From assembly GCA_020698575.1 (NCBI GenBank), contig CM036256.1:15639908-15703907 (forward strand): a stretch of DNA of 64,000 bases. The letters are read 5' to 3'. This document shows, in pieces, positions 12,420 to 26,700 of this stretch. Position 1 is the first letter of the stretch; every line of letters begins with the position of its first letter. The translations under genes were made by a program, and so were the position numbers. This stretch comes from Bostrychus sinensis. Lineage: Eukaryota; Chordata; Actinopteri; Gobiiformes; Eleotridae. The notes beneath the pieces were generated by a model. The model was not told the origin of the DNA. It made no database searches and saw only the letters and a list, made by a program, of their open reading frames with translations.

Positions 12420-14735
12420 GGCGCCGCTGCTCTTAGGCAACACATCAGAACCTCATCAATGTGAAGTTATATAAAGAGTGAGGTCAGATCATTTGTATGG
12501 GGCTTGTCCATAGTCTGGTGTCAATGTTTGGCCTACCCACAGAAATGGAAGTAGCGCACAAGCAGACAGGAATATTCATCATTCATAAAAATACAATGTC
12601 TCTCATGTTCACTAATCAACACAGTAAAGCATCCTTTCATGTTATAAAATGTAGTGTCCAAATAGGGAATAACTTGTAACTTACTATAAATGGCAGCTCA
12701 GTATTGTCCTCTTCTTGTGGCTTTGGGGTTGAAATTGAGATACTTGCGGAAAGATGGTTAAATAAGGAAGACCTATTAGAGCGTCAGGTGATATTTATCA
12801 GTATCTTGGTGCCTTCTAAAATAGCAACTTACAAACACAATGAAAAATTCAGTATAGAAATAGGACAAAGTGCCCAATGCGACCCCATTTTAAAAGCCTT
12901 TTCTTAACGCGTCGGTGAGACCTTCAAGCGCTGTATGTTTTTTTTTTTTTTTTTTTTTTTGCTCAGCTGTCATATTGGTCCTCGCATTCATTTTATAACA
13001 TATAGGTTTTTGCATTGCCGTGGCCCACTGAAGGCATTGCAATAGCTCTGAATAGTTGCCTAACACAAGTGTACCAATCTAAACTGACACTTAAACTCAA
13101 AAGCTGCCATTTTGGGTTTTTTATGTTTTTGATGTTGCCTTTTCAGTATAGTTTTGGTGAGTGCGGTCAAAGGCAGGTTGATGGAATGGTCAGCGATTAT
13201 AATGTGTTGCCAAAATCAGTTTAGGCAATTATTTATTTTTGTTTAAAGCTGTTTAATTGTGATTATTATTAAGCTGTACAATTACTGCTTTTAGGAACCA
13301 TATTATGCAAAAGTAAATGCGGACCTACAGTTAGTTATTGCTAAAATATAAAATGTAACCAGTGAGGTGGACAGAGCTAAATATGAAAGTCATTTTTATG
13401 TCATATTTGTGCAGTAAAAGTAAGCAGTGTCAGCCAGGAGTTTTGAATTCATAAATTGGCTCTGTTTTTTTACTTTTGTTTTGGTCCATGTATTATTTCC
13501 TGGCAGCCTTTGAGTTGCCTTGAGTATTCGTGGCTGACTCTAGGTGGCGTTGTGCTCACATAGACCCTTTTTGGCTTAATTACATGGTGCAGTGTAATTG
13601 TATCAGTTTTGATGCCTCTCAGGGACATGTAGCCGTGGTAGAAGCCCCTTTCTGCAGTTTTTGGGGGCGTGGCATAACTGAGTGTGTTAGATGCTGTGTT
13701 TGCTACATTTAGTTGTGACGACATGGAAGGGTTCATTAGTAGAGTATTTATTATGCATAACATGGGCCTCCTATCATGGCTGCCATCTGTACATAGCGAT
13801 CACAGTTCACTTAAATTAGCCTCATTAATTATGCTAATACAGATCACCATTTGAGTTTCATTTGATGCATTTTTTTCCTCCACGACTCCTGCCAAACATT
13901 ACATTTGTGCAGACATGTTGTAGATGTTTTAGACCAGCATATTTAATCTGAAGTTAAACAACTGGACATAGTGATTTTTAATCCCTACCACTGCCAGTTT
14001 ACAAACAGGCTCATATTACACAGGTGCAGAAATGAGATTCTTAGCTTTTTATTTTTTCATTTGAATATTTTAACTGCAATCATTGGGCTCTTTTTGTGAC
14101 AAACGTTATTAAATGTTGAAATAAATCTTGACGTAATTTCACTTTTTGGGTGTATATGATTGCTAATGGTTGGGATTTTATTAAGAGTTAAATCAGTAAT
14201 TTTAAAGAAAAGGACGCTCTGATTTTGGAGGCTTAATAGGGTTTAAACTATATTTTTGTATCTGTGTAAAAGAAGCCAAAGAGGACACAATGTAAACTAT
14301 GTCACTGATAAATGTACTCAACATAAACATGAATCTATTTAATCTTTTTTCTTTTTCCTTATGAAGCTTTGGATTTTATCAGTACCCTTTTATAAATTGT
14401 TACAGGATCTTTTCTAAGGTTAGATACTGTTTCAGTAGTGTTTGGTTTATGCTACAGAGATGGAGGCTACTGTAGCGGAAAATATTGTAATATACATTTT
14501 ACTTTGTCCTCATTTTGAGAGACTCACAGGATTTCAATGTTTTTTTTAAAGCTGATACCCTGATGTCCTTTGGTCTGTAAGGCTCTGGTGCAATAAGGGG
14601 AGGTTTTCAATGATTTGGCATATAGAAGCACACCAGGAAAGAATAATTGTCTACAGTATGTGAATAAATTACTTGGTGTTCTGAAGTAGGATTGTGTTGT
14701 ATATATCCATAAATAAAGTGATTTTCTTTTGTTAG
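12420..14735 (+). other. xrn1: xrn1 3'UTR
   Basis: About 2.3 kb after the stop holds no supported ORF. It contains a 23-base T-run at about 12938 and scattered ATTTA motifs. Three AATAAA hexamers are visible, at 14120-14125, 14663-14668 and 14712-14717. The last is followed within about 25 bases by a T-rich stretch, so transcription probably ends near 14735. The extent is inferred. Confidence 0.6.
14712..14717 (+). promoter_or_regulatory. xrn1: Probable distal xrn1 polyadenylation signal
   Basis: AATAAA followed by GTGATTTTCTTTTGTTAG, a GU/U-rich downstream element. Earlier AATAAA copies at 14120 and 14663 could give shorter 3' ends. Confidence 0.6.
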
Positions 14736-14775
14736 AAATGCCTGTTTTTTATTAAGAATTGCTTTTTATGTACCT

Positions 14776-15060
14776 TAAAGGGGCTATATTATGCAAAATT
14801 GACTTATCAGAGCTTTATACCATGTTATAATGTTCCCTCATCAAAAACATACCTTTGTGTTTTGCTTTTAAGTAATGCTCTATTCTCTGGCACTGCCATT
14901 CTTAGCCCTCAAAACGCTTCATTGCACAATCCCCGCCCACTCCAGGAAGCACTGACCAATCAACAAGCCCTCTACATCCAGTCTGCTCTCATCCATGTAT
15001 CCAAAAAACTGTGTTCAGCTCAGTTTCCATTGATTCCTCACAGCTATTATTTCATTTTGT
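14776..15060 (+). repeat. Dispersed repeat, family D, copy 1
   Basis: It begins GGGGCTATATTATGCAAAAT and continues TCAGAGCTTTATACCATGTT. The same sequence occurs in reverse orientation at about 39950-40040. Internal matches (a CCCCGCC-containing part) extend the similarity. It is probably a non-autonomous DNA element; the right end is not resolved. Confidence 0.6.
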
Positions 15061-16001
15061 AGTAAAATGGCATCATACTTAAAATTTAAGGAAGTGAAGT
15101 TCCTTTTAATCTTTAAATTATGTTCAAAAGCAGCTATAATAATATACACTCTGCTGCCCTCTTCACCTGTTTCTTTGTGGCACCAGTAAAGCACATATTA
15201 AACATGTTTAGTCAGATATTGTTTTTAAAGGTTTTAAAATGTGCAGTGCTGTTCTAGAGGCGAACAAGATTGGTTTAAAAATATTATTAAAATATAATAA
15301 AGCCTCTAAAACTCTACAAGCATTCCCTTCTATATATTTCTAAAATATAAATGGTGTGCACATTGTGTCAGGCATAACATTATGACCACCTGAACCAAAA
15401 TTTTCACTTGTTGCCTAATATGTCAAATAATATCCACTCACTTAAAAATACACAAAATATGACATTTATTCAGAGAGCACCATCCATCAGTACAAATGAT
15501 TTTCCTCAAAAGCTCCCATGGAGAGCTATGGAGGGAAACTTACACTTCTTGTCGGTCAAAATCACAACAGATTATTTAGTGCCAATAAATCAGTTATTTA
15601 ACCTACACACCTACTGTAAACCTACATCTAGTGTCTGGTGAAAGGCAAAAGCTTCAGTCATTTAGTGTGCACTGTACAAAACCTACACGAGTACAAAAAT
15701 AACATTGGATAAAACTCCCACTTTATGTACACGCCCTGTCATCAGGTGGCTAGATTTTTACACTACACTTTCCTACATGATAAATTATACCAAATTGTTT
15801 TTAAAGGTAAAACCAAACTGTTGGTGATATTTACTAGTGTGAGCAGCAGGTCTTCAGTTCAGCAGATTATATCTATGCTGGGATTCATTCTTATTAGTGA
15901 ATACCCAGCAAAAAAAAATGTTTTCCTGTGAACAATTTTTGCACAAAGGACATATCATAAGTCAGTTTTGCTCAAAGTGAGTTTGTACAAATTAGGACTG
16001 G

Positions 16002-16358
16002 CAGGGTTTGCATGGTCATGGATAACCTGGAAAAGCTGTGGAATTTTAAAATGCAATTTCCAGGCCCTGGAAAAGTTTGCAAACTTTTATATTTTGTTGT
16101 AAAGTTTTGGAAATTTAAACTGAGTAACATTCGTCCACTACTGCAGCAGCCTGTGTATATGAATACTTTATATCTTAATTTACATTAAAAAAATGTGTTA
16201 TGAACCAACTTACAAAGCATAATTATGTTTCTAATGCACAACACTGGACATTTTGAATACTATTTAGATGTAATTTCTGTCATTTGGCTCTTGGAAATTT
16301 AGTCATAAGTTTTGGAACAGTCATGGAAAATTCTTGGTAAAAAAGTGTATGAACCCTG
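16002..16358. mobile_element. Non-autonomous element, family C, with short inverted ends and direct-repeat flanks
   Basis: The ends are CAGGGTTTGCAT and (reverse complement) CAGGGTTCATAC. They are flanked by GACTGG on both sides (15996-16001 and 16359-16364), which looks like a target duplication. The interior repeats phrases such as ACCTGGAAAAG and TTTTGGAAATTT and has no ORF. A second copy sits at about 42999-43620. Confidence 0.65.
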
Positions 16359-17224
16359 GACTGGTAGAAAAAGGTGAACAAGAGGGTCCTTTGGACAAGG
16401 TTTTTTTTTTTTTTTTTAAAGAAAATTTTTCACCTTTATCTCAAGGTCTTAGTCATTTCTAATCACTGATCACTATAAATGACTATGACCTTTGGATAGA
16501 GGGTGAAACTTCTTAAAACAAACCTTGTCCAGATGAACTTCATGTTTAGCCATTTTTAGTGCATGGGTGACAGAGCCATACTTGGACTGGCTAATGATTA
16601 TAAAACATTTTGTTCCATTTGTCAGTGGACACCCTAAGAAGAGAAACAGAAACAACTTAAAACGCATAAATTAAACTGGAATGGTCAAAACAGCATCAGC
16701 CACACTAATATTGTACATGTTGTCTACTTTTTCGAAAAGGGCGAAAGACTTCTAAAACATGAAGGTATGGCAGTTAATTATTCAAAAGCACTACAATCCT
16801 TTTGAACTTGCTCTAAACATATCTAGGCACATTTTCTTACCTGACATAAAAAAGCTGTGTAATATTTGATCTGCCTGCAGTACCCATCTATACTACTAAC
16901 TTTCACATGTAATCAAAAGTGGACCACATGACTCTAAAAGTGGTTCCATGTTGAGTTATCTAACATGACTTAGAAAAGATAAAGGAGGGCTGAATCATGT
17001 TAGGCTAACTGTTTCTAATAATGTTTAGCTAATACTAAAAACATTTCAGTACGAATAGTGCATCAGGTCTGCAGTTATTACAGTCATTGTTATGTAGTGG
17101 GCGAGGTAATGCATTTTCAAATATAGACAGAAACATTATCAGCCACAATGACATAAACTGGCAAATCCAGACAGACAAGATGATCTAGCTGCTACAACTC
17201 AACAGGACAGTGTTGTATTTAATA

Positions 17225-17230
17225 TTTAAT
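17225..17230 (-). promoter_or_regulatory. col15a1: Candidate col15a1 polyadenylation signal (ATTAAA)
   Basis: ATTAAA on the minus strand about 265 bases past the stop codon; a second overlapping-type copy lies at 17218-17223. It is one of two candidates and unproven. Confidence 0.35.
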
Positions 17231-17492
17231 ACTGATCAATATAGAAAAATAGGCCTGGATTTGTCTAAAAAGCATTGGTCTTTGTAGGATTGACACAGCC
17301 ATCGCCGCTCTGTGATGCTATACGTCTACATTACAACATTAGTAGCCATCTTCAAACAGTGCGAACACAAGAGTGCTCTTTCGCCTTGACCCATGTGTCA
17401 ACAGTGTCATGTTGTGCTGTGTATGTGCCTGCAGTTGTTTATCGAATCCTTTACGCTCTGTCACGCTCCTCTCTCTGCTTAAGTTTCAGTGT

Positions 17493-20400
17493 TCAGGTCC
17501 TTTTGGGATGATTGTGTCCCACATAGGTGTTCTCTATACACAGCACTATGTAGTGGTTAGCGCAGGCGCGGGCGTGTTGTCCCAGCAGACGTCCTGACTG
17601 CAGCAGAGCGGCCTGTCCCGTCACCGCCATGTCGGACGTCCTCCATGCCTCGCAGTAGTTAGTGGTCAGCCTGATGCCCACCGGACTAGAGCCGTGCCAG
17701 ACCAGCTTCTCTGGCCTAAAGGACAGAGAGAGGAGGGCTTTGTAAAAGTCTACAGCCTGTACAGGTGCGTCTCACAAAATGAAAGAATATTGTGGAAAAG
17801 TGAAATTATTTCAGTTAAATTCAAAAATTTAAATGCATTTATTCATTTACGAGACCGAGAGTAAAATATTTCAATAGTTTATTCACTTTATCATGATGAT
17901 GATGTAGTATTTTGTAATATTCCAGTGTTATTAGGTACTGATTTTGGGGGTTTTCAGTGTGTGTATTTTATGGAGGCCTATTTTCAGAAACATGGTTTTC
18001 TTATAATTATAATGAGATACTAAGTCAAATATGAGAAAGTATCTCAATATTATTACTTAACTGCTAATAAATGAGAAAACAGTGTTCATGAAAAAAGAAA
18101 AAAAAATTTCTAGTGGCAGAAAGAGGCTTCCATAGAATTTCTCTTGCTGTACTGAATCTAATTAATAATGTACATGTTTTTCTCTTTGAATTGGTCTACT
18201 AAATTAAATGCACTTTTTCACAATATTCACGTGTACACCAGGTTTCTGTGGAGATTCAATTTCTCAGTCATTCAGGACATAACAGATTTCAACTGTACAA
18301 ATATTTTTTTTTACATTTCCTTGTTTCTGTTTATCATATGAATGCATGTTTCTGTATTAGTGCTCCTCCTAACAATGCCAGTCTGGAAAACATCTTAGTA
18401 CTATGTGAATCATCACAAAACAATAAGAGAAAATGTTAATTCCCCTTCGGTAACTTGTTTACTTAGTTATGTGCTCACCAGGACGGGTCGGTCAGAACGT
18501 TGCGTCCATCAAAGGAGTAAATGGGGACAGATGGGTTGAACACACCTCCGTTCCCAGAGAAGATGGACATCCAGCTGTCAAATAAGACCTCTCCCTGAAC
18601 AGAAACAGAGACATACAGGTGAACTTAACAGACCCTAAAGCAGTTAACATATCATCCATCAAGACGGCCCTGGAACATAATGCATGGCTCTGTCAGACAG
18701 AGGTACTGCCTTTGTGCCCTTAGCCAAGAATCAGTCAAAATACATATCTGCTCAGACCTGTACAACATATGCACTGGTGATTTTTAAGGAATTACAAAAG
18801 ATGTTTGTTTTAGGCTTTATGCTACTGTTAAAAACTTTATTTTAAGTGTAAGAAATGAATATAAAACAAAACGTGTGAATGAGTAGTGTCTGTACAAGGC
18901 GCCAGTGTTGTGCCAGTCCCAAGCCTGGATAAATGGAGGGATACAAATCACTGTATGCTGAGTGACAGATGATTTGCTTTGACAACCCAAGATGGGAAAG
19001 ACAAAAGGAAAAAAGTACACTGTCTCCACACTCGCAGCTGCGCAGAGATCACTGCTCACCCTCAGATTAACCACGGGCATGTCGTTGCGGTCAGCCTTCC
19101 TCACTATAGTGGCCAAATCCTGGAGGTGTGAGGACAGGAAGGCCCTGTATGTAGTGGTCAGCCCCATGGACCGAGCCTGTTGGTAGCACTGGAAGTCTGC
19201 TCCCCTGATGCCACGCATGTCTCCCTTCAGCGGTGTGTTCAGGGCAACCAGATGAAGCTAAAGAAGAGAAAGAACAAAGAATGAAAAGAGCAGTCCAAGT
19301 GTAGCAGTTTATTCATCACAGGACAAGTCAGACTGTGGCGGACTACATCTGCTATAGTTTCTCACACAGAATGTGTTTCTACACTCACCCCTGGGACAGC
19401 ATTGAAGGTCTGTGGTAACACATTATAGCTCGGCTGGTAGCCTCTACTGCTCTCCTGCAGCTCCTGTTATAGACAAATGAGTTTACATTATGTCGGCTGT
19501 GTTGTGACATTTGATATTACTGTATATTGTGAGAGTTTGTGTGGACCTGGCTGTGGATCCTGTGAGGTCTCCAGTCTCCAGGCCGGCTCAAGGCCTGGGA
19601 CGCAGCTGAAGATGAAGGGATCAGGTCTCCAAGCTGTAAAAAGAAAGTCATGATTAAGAAGAATATATACGGACTGACATAATGAAGAAATGCATTATCT
19701 GTATTTACTTGTATTTTTTTCCAGCCGTTACGTGTCCTGATGTACAGCTCTCCACCTCGCTCTGACACATAGGCCAGGGTTCCCTCTGCAGCTCTCTGGG
19801 TCTCTCTGTTCAGTGCGTGGAGGCTCTTGTAGGTTGTGATCTGAAATAGACCATTAAACCACTGCCTCAGTGTCATTCTTTCATAACACTCTGATTGATT
19901 TTGGCTTCTTTTAGTGCTATTCATAAAAAATGCCATTTTACCGGATTAGCGTATCCTGGAGATCCAGGTGGACCAGGGGGACCAGGGGGGCCAGGAAGAG
20001 TGACTAAAACGAAAAGAAAGCAGGTGTCCAAATGTAGCATACCCTTGATTCATATTCATTCATAAAGCATTATGACTGAGACAGATATAATTTGTCCACC
20101 ATACCTGATCCATAGGCAGATGCAGATCCCGGAGGTCCAGGAGGGCCTGGTGGACCTCTAGCACCAGGTCGTCCAATTCCAGCAGTACCAGGCTGTCCTC
20201 GAGGTCCAACAGGACCAGGCGGACCTACGACTGACTCACCCTTTGGACCCTGGTACACCATATATTAATATGACTCTTTGAACCTATTTTACTCTGACAC
20301 ACATAGAAAACATCTTTTACATTGTGTTTTTGAACAGACTCACCACCAGTCCTGATCTTCCTGGTAGTCCCGGAGGGCCAGGAGGACCGGAATCGCCCTT

Positions 20401-20671
20401 CTCTCCCTTCTGGCCTCTGTAGCCCTCCTCACCTTTTTCACCTTGACGGAACTAAAAAGTCCAACAGAAGTTGCTCAGTGATTTTTACAAATTTCTTCTA
20501 TGCAATAAATGTCATTTTCAGTTCAATTACTACTTTATGTATGCATCAAAAAACAAAACTAACCCCAGCTCCATCCTCCCCAGGTAATCCAGCTTCTCCT
20601 TTGTCCCCTTTAGCTCCCAGCCCCTGTGGGGGAAGAATTTTTCCAGGACATAGAAACTTTTACAGAATGCA

Positions 20672-20708
<37 letters not shown>

Positions 20709-23700
20709 TCTTTGGGTTTGGTATAATCAGGTTTATAAAAATACAAACATGATAAAACATTAAGTGTTAAACACAGCTGTTAAAATACCACAAACACATG
20801 CTTACAACAAGTACAATTGTGGCACATAATGTTATGTTTAAAACAGACGATAAGGGATTTGTTACTGATACTGCACGGTTGCTCCATTTTCAATAGCTTT
20901 CTATTGTCAATGGGATTACACAGTGACTCATCCAAGCAACAAAGTGAAAACAAAAGCCTCAGTGGAAGGATGACTTCCATTTGAGTAAAAACTAATTCTT
21001 GGTTGTGCTTTGTGAATAAAAAAAAATAGTATAGTAAAATGCATTTCCATCACTATTAACATCACCTGCCTTCTCTTGTCTCTGTAAAAGCTTTGTTTAC
21101 TCAGGGCAAGGGCAAGTGAACTTGCCATCAGTAAAAAAAAAAAAAAACTATGTAAAGTTAACCTGTGAACAATGTCATGTTATAATACTTAATGTTATGA
21201 TACATACCAAAGCAAGCTAAAGATATATAGATATTTTGCACAAGCCACAGATACACCTCATTCCACAAACCCATCACCAGAAGAGAGGATACTGCAAAGT
21301 TTAAAAACCACCACCCAACTGCTCTCAGAAAACCTTTCTATAAATGACAGCTCATTCAAAAAGAAGCTGAAACATATTTGACTCAGGCATCTTTCTAAAT
21401 TGTCTGAAAGTGGCAGAAAATACATTGAAAAGTAGTATCAACTGTTTCACTCCACCATTTATAATGATAGAAAGCCAAGAAATGACCCAGCATAACACTT
21501 GGCATTAACCAAGCACTTGTACAACACATCAAACCTGTACAATATTGTTAATGCCTTATGACAGAAGGCCAGTCAGACGTAGAAACAGGTAAAGAAGCAT
21601 TACAGGAAAACATGAAAGCTGGGATAATGCTGTTTGTAGCAGAGACCAGTTAGCTATCATGCTGTTGTACCCACACACCAACAGAGCCACCTGATGGTCC
21701 ACGCTAACACAGACCAGTCAGGTGGTCTGGCTCACACTTACTCGGCCCGGTTTGCAGTGCGGTCTTGGGCGCACCGGGAACACTGTCTTTAGAATTTAGA
21801 GAAGAGCAGCACAATCAGACTTGGTAATTTCAAAATAACCACTGCAAACTGTTTTTTATTTTAATTTAGAGGGACACCTCAAAAGTATAACCAGCATTTA
21901 CATATTATAACTTATAACCAAATATTATAACTTACCCCATTCAGTCCCACAATCCTTCCTTGAGGTCCAGGTGGGCCAGGAGGACCAGGTGGGCCCTACA
22001 AATAAAACAAATATAAACATTTACAGAATTAAGATATGAGATTTACATTTAAATACATCTAATACATTTTCTTTTCTTTTTTCATCTTACCGGTGGGCCA
22101 GCAGAATCTCCTTTCTCTCCTTTTCTTCCAGGCACACCAGGTCGCCCCTACAAAGAGATAAATTCAGCCAATTTAACCTTGTCCTGAAGTCCACTGTTTT
22201 ATTTATAAATTAATTTATTTGCCTTTTCTCATTCAAGTCCACATAGGAAATCACAGAAGTAATAGCGAGTTGTTAATCCAATGCATGCATTTTGAATATA
22301 TTTTTCTGATGAAATGGAAGCAACAGTAAGTGATACAGGTACTCACAGAACGACCAGGAAATCCATACTCTCCTTTTTGTCCAGTTGGTCCAATTGGTCC
22401 CTGAAAAAAACAGAAATATAAAATTTGTGTTAAAAAATCAGCATGAGTTACAGATTACATTAAAAAAAGTGTAAACACACCATAAGTCCAGTAGGCCCAG
22501 GGAAGCCACGGTCACCCTGAACCAATGCAAAAAAGAATAGTGGTGAATATTTTTGTATATAGTATTAAATGTACTTATCAGTTAATTATCTTGCCTTAGT
22601 TCCCTTGGGCCCAATAGGACCTCGTGGTGCTGAAATGATAGATCCATCGGCAGCAATTGTGACACCTGGCTCTCCCTTCTCTCCCTGATGGAGCAAAGAC
22701 TCAGTGAACACTTCCACTCTTTTGTACAGTGTGAGAAGTAAGACTATTTCTTACCTTAATCCCTGGTGAACCCTGAAGGCCTTGGCTGCCCATGTCCCCT
22801 TTTGGTCCTCTAGGTCCCTGAGAAATAACAATAATATATAAATTTCAAGACATCCTTGTTAGTGTATCAAATTCCACATGTTAAATATACATATAATGAG
22901 TATACATAATTATAGAGCACTTAATAGTAGTTTTGCAAAATGCTTACAGGAAATCCAGCTCTGCCAGGCAAACCTTCAGGGCCCTACAACATGCAACGAA
23001 AAAACATGCACAGTATATGAAGATAAGCATTAAAACTGGGTTTGTTTTCAAGAGTTTGAGGCTGGTGTAAAGCATATTTCTTCTAGTTTCACCAGTTATG
23101 AATTTGTACACACCGTGGGTCCTGGAGGTCCTTTGATCACAGTGAAGTTAAAAATCCCATCTGTAACATTGAGGAGAAGCTGGAGACAAACAGAGAAAGA
23201 GTGAAACTGGGATCAGATGTCAAATTTCATGGAAGCTGAGAAAAATAGCCATAATGTTTCTCAAAATAATTATTAATTAAATGTGGTTACTAACAAGCTA
23301 TATATTCATGTTAGGATCTTTTAAAAAATAAGTATGAATCCTAAGTTTTAAATATATTTTAAATTCTAGTTAGCCAGATGTCAAAATGGTGTAAAAGGCT
23401 TACATCCTCCATATTGATAATTTGCCCAGGAGGTCCAGGAGGCCCAGGTGGTCCTGGGATACTGAGTCCATCACTGCCAGGCTCTCCCTGTAGGAACAAA
23501 AGTGATCACCTTAAAGAGTGATGGCATTAATCAGACATACTGTATATGGGCAGCTTTTTGGACTTTCATAAAACCCTAATTTGTAACGACTAGTGAGGCA
23601 TTTGACTGTAATGTATTCATTTGTGTTTGATAATGCACAATTAGTTTTAAAAGCTCACCTTTAGACCTGGACTCCCCTTTTCTCCTTTGGCTCCCTGTTT

Positions 23701-26700
23701 ATGTTAAAAATACAGATTGTTACACTACAGAAATAAACAATGGAAACAATGATTGATTCAGGCATCTTTATTATTATTAAAGTAAATGTGATGTTATGTG
23801 TCTAAAATGCAACAATCATCACAACTTACCCGTGCCCCTGGCAGTCCAGCAAGGCCTTGAATACCTGGTGAGCCTGGATCTCCTTGCTCCCCCTGAGAAA
23901 ATAATATAAGTATAATGCCACGTTCAGTAATTTTTGGTTAAATTTGATAATGTATTTGAGCAGTATGAAAATAAAGTATGGTTTTAGACAAACAAATAAG
24001 ATATTCAAGGATGATCAAACCTTAACAGACAGTCCTGGGGCCCCTGGGACTCCATCCTCACCCTGTAAACAAGACTAATCTTTAAAAAAAATCTGTTGAT
24101 ACTTAAATAATTGTACAAGGGATCATGAGGTATGATTTAATACCTTGGGTCCTCTGGGGCCAGGTAGACCTGGAGATCCCTAAAGGTAAAAAAGTGAAAT
24201 AAGTCCAAACAACAAGTGTCTAGGACAACCATAATATAAACTCAGCATAAATGTCACACTGACCTGAGGGCCTCTAAGTCCAGCTCCAATCAGCATGTCA
24301 CTCTTCCCAGACCCCTCCATATCCTTAAAGACATCAGTGGACATTATTAAAGTGAGAGTCACTTCATTCTTTTGCTCTGTTGTTCTCCATGTGCACATTA
24401 CAAATTTAATTTACTTTTCAGCCAATTATGCATTAGTGACTGATTTAGTCTTGGATTACCTCTACAAAGAACTTGGATCCTGGAAGTCCAGGGGGCCCTG
24501 GTGGCCCTGGGGGGCCTGCTGGTCCTCTTTGTCCTGGGTGACCCCTAGGTCCTTCAGGTCCTGGAGGCCCTGTGGTGCCCACAGAACCACATTCACCCTA
24601 CAGACGCCAATAACAGCAGAAATTTTAAACATGAAAAAAATAATTTGAATACAAATCCATTGGGTATGCAGAGTACAATACCTTTGGTCCAGGCAAGCCA
24701 GCCAACCCTTGGTCACCCTAGAAATGTAATAATGATGCATAAAGTGAGATTGATAGGAAATAGTCAGCAGTATTATATTGTAATAATATTTACAATACAA
24801 TCTGCTTAGAAGATTCATAAAACCTGTCATATTTTAAACTACAACTACTAACCTCTGGAGTTAAACTGGTAATGCTAAATAATTGTGCAATTCAAGAACT
24901 ATGTAGTAAATTAAAAGCAGCAGTAGTAAAGAAGTAGTAAAGATTTCTCAGTGTAACTGCCTCAACACCCATGTGTAGTGTGTTACTGAATGTGTTGTGA
25001 TGGTACCTTCTGTCCCCTTTGTCCTGGCAGACCTGGAGCTCCATCTTTTCCTGCTGATCCCTAGAAGAGGGGCAAATCAAATGAGAGACAGAAATACAGA
25101 TGGATACATACTGAAACACTGACTCTCTCCAACAGATCCAGTGTTATATGTAAAAGAGCCAGACACATTAAATGTGATTTTAATGTGTCTGGTCCAATGT
25201 CAGCTTCTCTATCAAGACAATTGTTTTAACCCCACTATGCTATAATTGCATTTCACATCAAATTCACATTTTATTGATTGCTTCACTTGGTGGGCATAAT
25301 CTCTTAATGAAGATTGAGGGGTTTTAAGTTGTAATAGACAGGCTGACATACAATTTTACCATTTCAGCATTAACAAAGTCAGCAACATTTGCATAACATA
25401 GCATTAGTATAAGCCTCAGACCAAAATGCGAAATCCCAAGGGCCACTGAATTAGTGACTAATACATATATTTTATCATTAGACATCTCAGTGATCCTTGG
25501 TGCTTTGCATTAGGGTAGCAGCAGCACATATTTAACAAGTATTATTTATTTTCTAAAAGGCAGATCTGCTCCTTGGCCATGTTGGTTGTAAGCTTAATAA
25601 CAGCTCAAACTGAGGTTATAAGCCAGGTTTATACTCAGTTGTATTTCATTCAGTCAAGTCACTTTTCCAGGTAAAACTGAAAAATACAGCTGAAAGTAAC
25701 AAAACATGAAGTGAATCTGGGAAAGTTAAATGAGAGTAATAATAGCACAAAATAATGCAAACAGATCAAGTTTAGTATGCATTTATAAAAAAAGCAGCAG
25801 GTGGCAGCAAGTTGACCAACATGGCTGGAGATATACTATACAGTGATTAACCTTAACATTAAGGCAGTAAGATACACTTTTCTCATTCCATACGTAATGA
25901 TACTGCCTCAATGCTGGCTTTTGACTGTAAATCTGCCTTTTCTTGTTTGCTGCAAATACAGCAAACCAGTACAGTATACCTCGCCCGAACCCGAAGTAGA
26001 CCCAAAGTCAAACTCAGAATTTAAGGCATAAGTGGATTCTGAGCTGAAGCCAGAACTAAGCCCAGAGCCGATGTCTAAGTCCAGCTCAGAGGTCAACCCT
26101 GAGCTCAAGCCTGACCCTCCGGACCCAGAACCACTAAACCAATCATCAACAATCTGCAATAGAGTGGGAAAAACGGAGAAACACAAACACTGAGTAAAAG
26201 TGAAACTAAATAAATAAATAAATTATAAAAATATATTAAAGGCAAATGTAACTGAGGTGTCATGATTTGTTAGTATTTGGCTTCATAATGAAGTATGTTT
26301 AAAAAATGTACATTTTCTAAGTACTTTGCATTGTCTTTTCCATCAGAGAAACTTACAGGTATTCCAGATTTTCCTTGCAAACCATCTTTTCCAGGAACAC
26401 CAGGTGGTCCACTAAAGCCTTCTGTGTTTGATGAAGATATGTGGGGTCCAGGAGGCCCAGGAGGACCAGGAGGCCCGGGTAGACCAGGAGGTCCCTAGAA
26501 GACAAATACATTACATTTAACTACAGTGTACATGTCATTACATCAAATGAGACTGATGGATCCAGGACCTTACCCTGATGACTTCAGTGTCGCTGTCAAG
26601 GTCTCCAAACCCAGAACCGAGGGCATCGTTCCCATACTACAACACAACACACTGTGACTCTCTACTCAAATCAAACTGAGACACTTTTAGTGGAAAACCT

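Larger units (their letters stand above)
14736..17492. other. Convergent intergenic region between xrn1 and col15a1, including the col15a1 3'UTR
   Basis: No protein-coding exon is seen. It contains a dispersed repeat (14776-15060) and a 357-base element with short inverted ends (16002-16358). For the minus-strand collagen gene, possible polyadenylation hexamers are ATTAAA at 17225-17230 (about 265 bases after the stop) and AATAAA at 15465-15470 (about 2 kb after). The two genes therefore end tail to tail with little or no spacer. Confidence 0.6.
17493..19257 (-). other. col15a1: col15a1 endostatin (restin) domain
   Basis: Exons 19257-19060, 18594-18479 and 17715-17493 encode about 178 residues from LHLVALNTPLKGDMRGIRGADF to the stop after HPKRT. 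Four cysteines (FQCYQQ, NYCEAW, RACANH, VLCIEN) match the two endostatin disulphides. MRGIRGADFQC resembles type XVIII, while most other positions resemble type XV. In mammals this fragment is released by proteolysis and restrains angiogenesis. Confidence 0.93.

Noticed and set aside
17493..19257. Assignment of the collagen to type XVIII
   Set aside because: MRGIRGADFQC is XVIII-like, but most endostatin positions, the thrombospondin-N domain and the VRPRPHCK interruption match type XV better.
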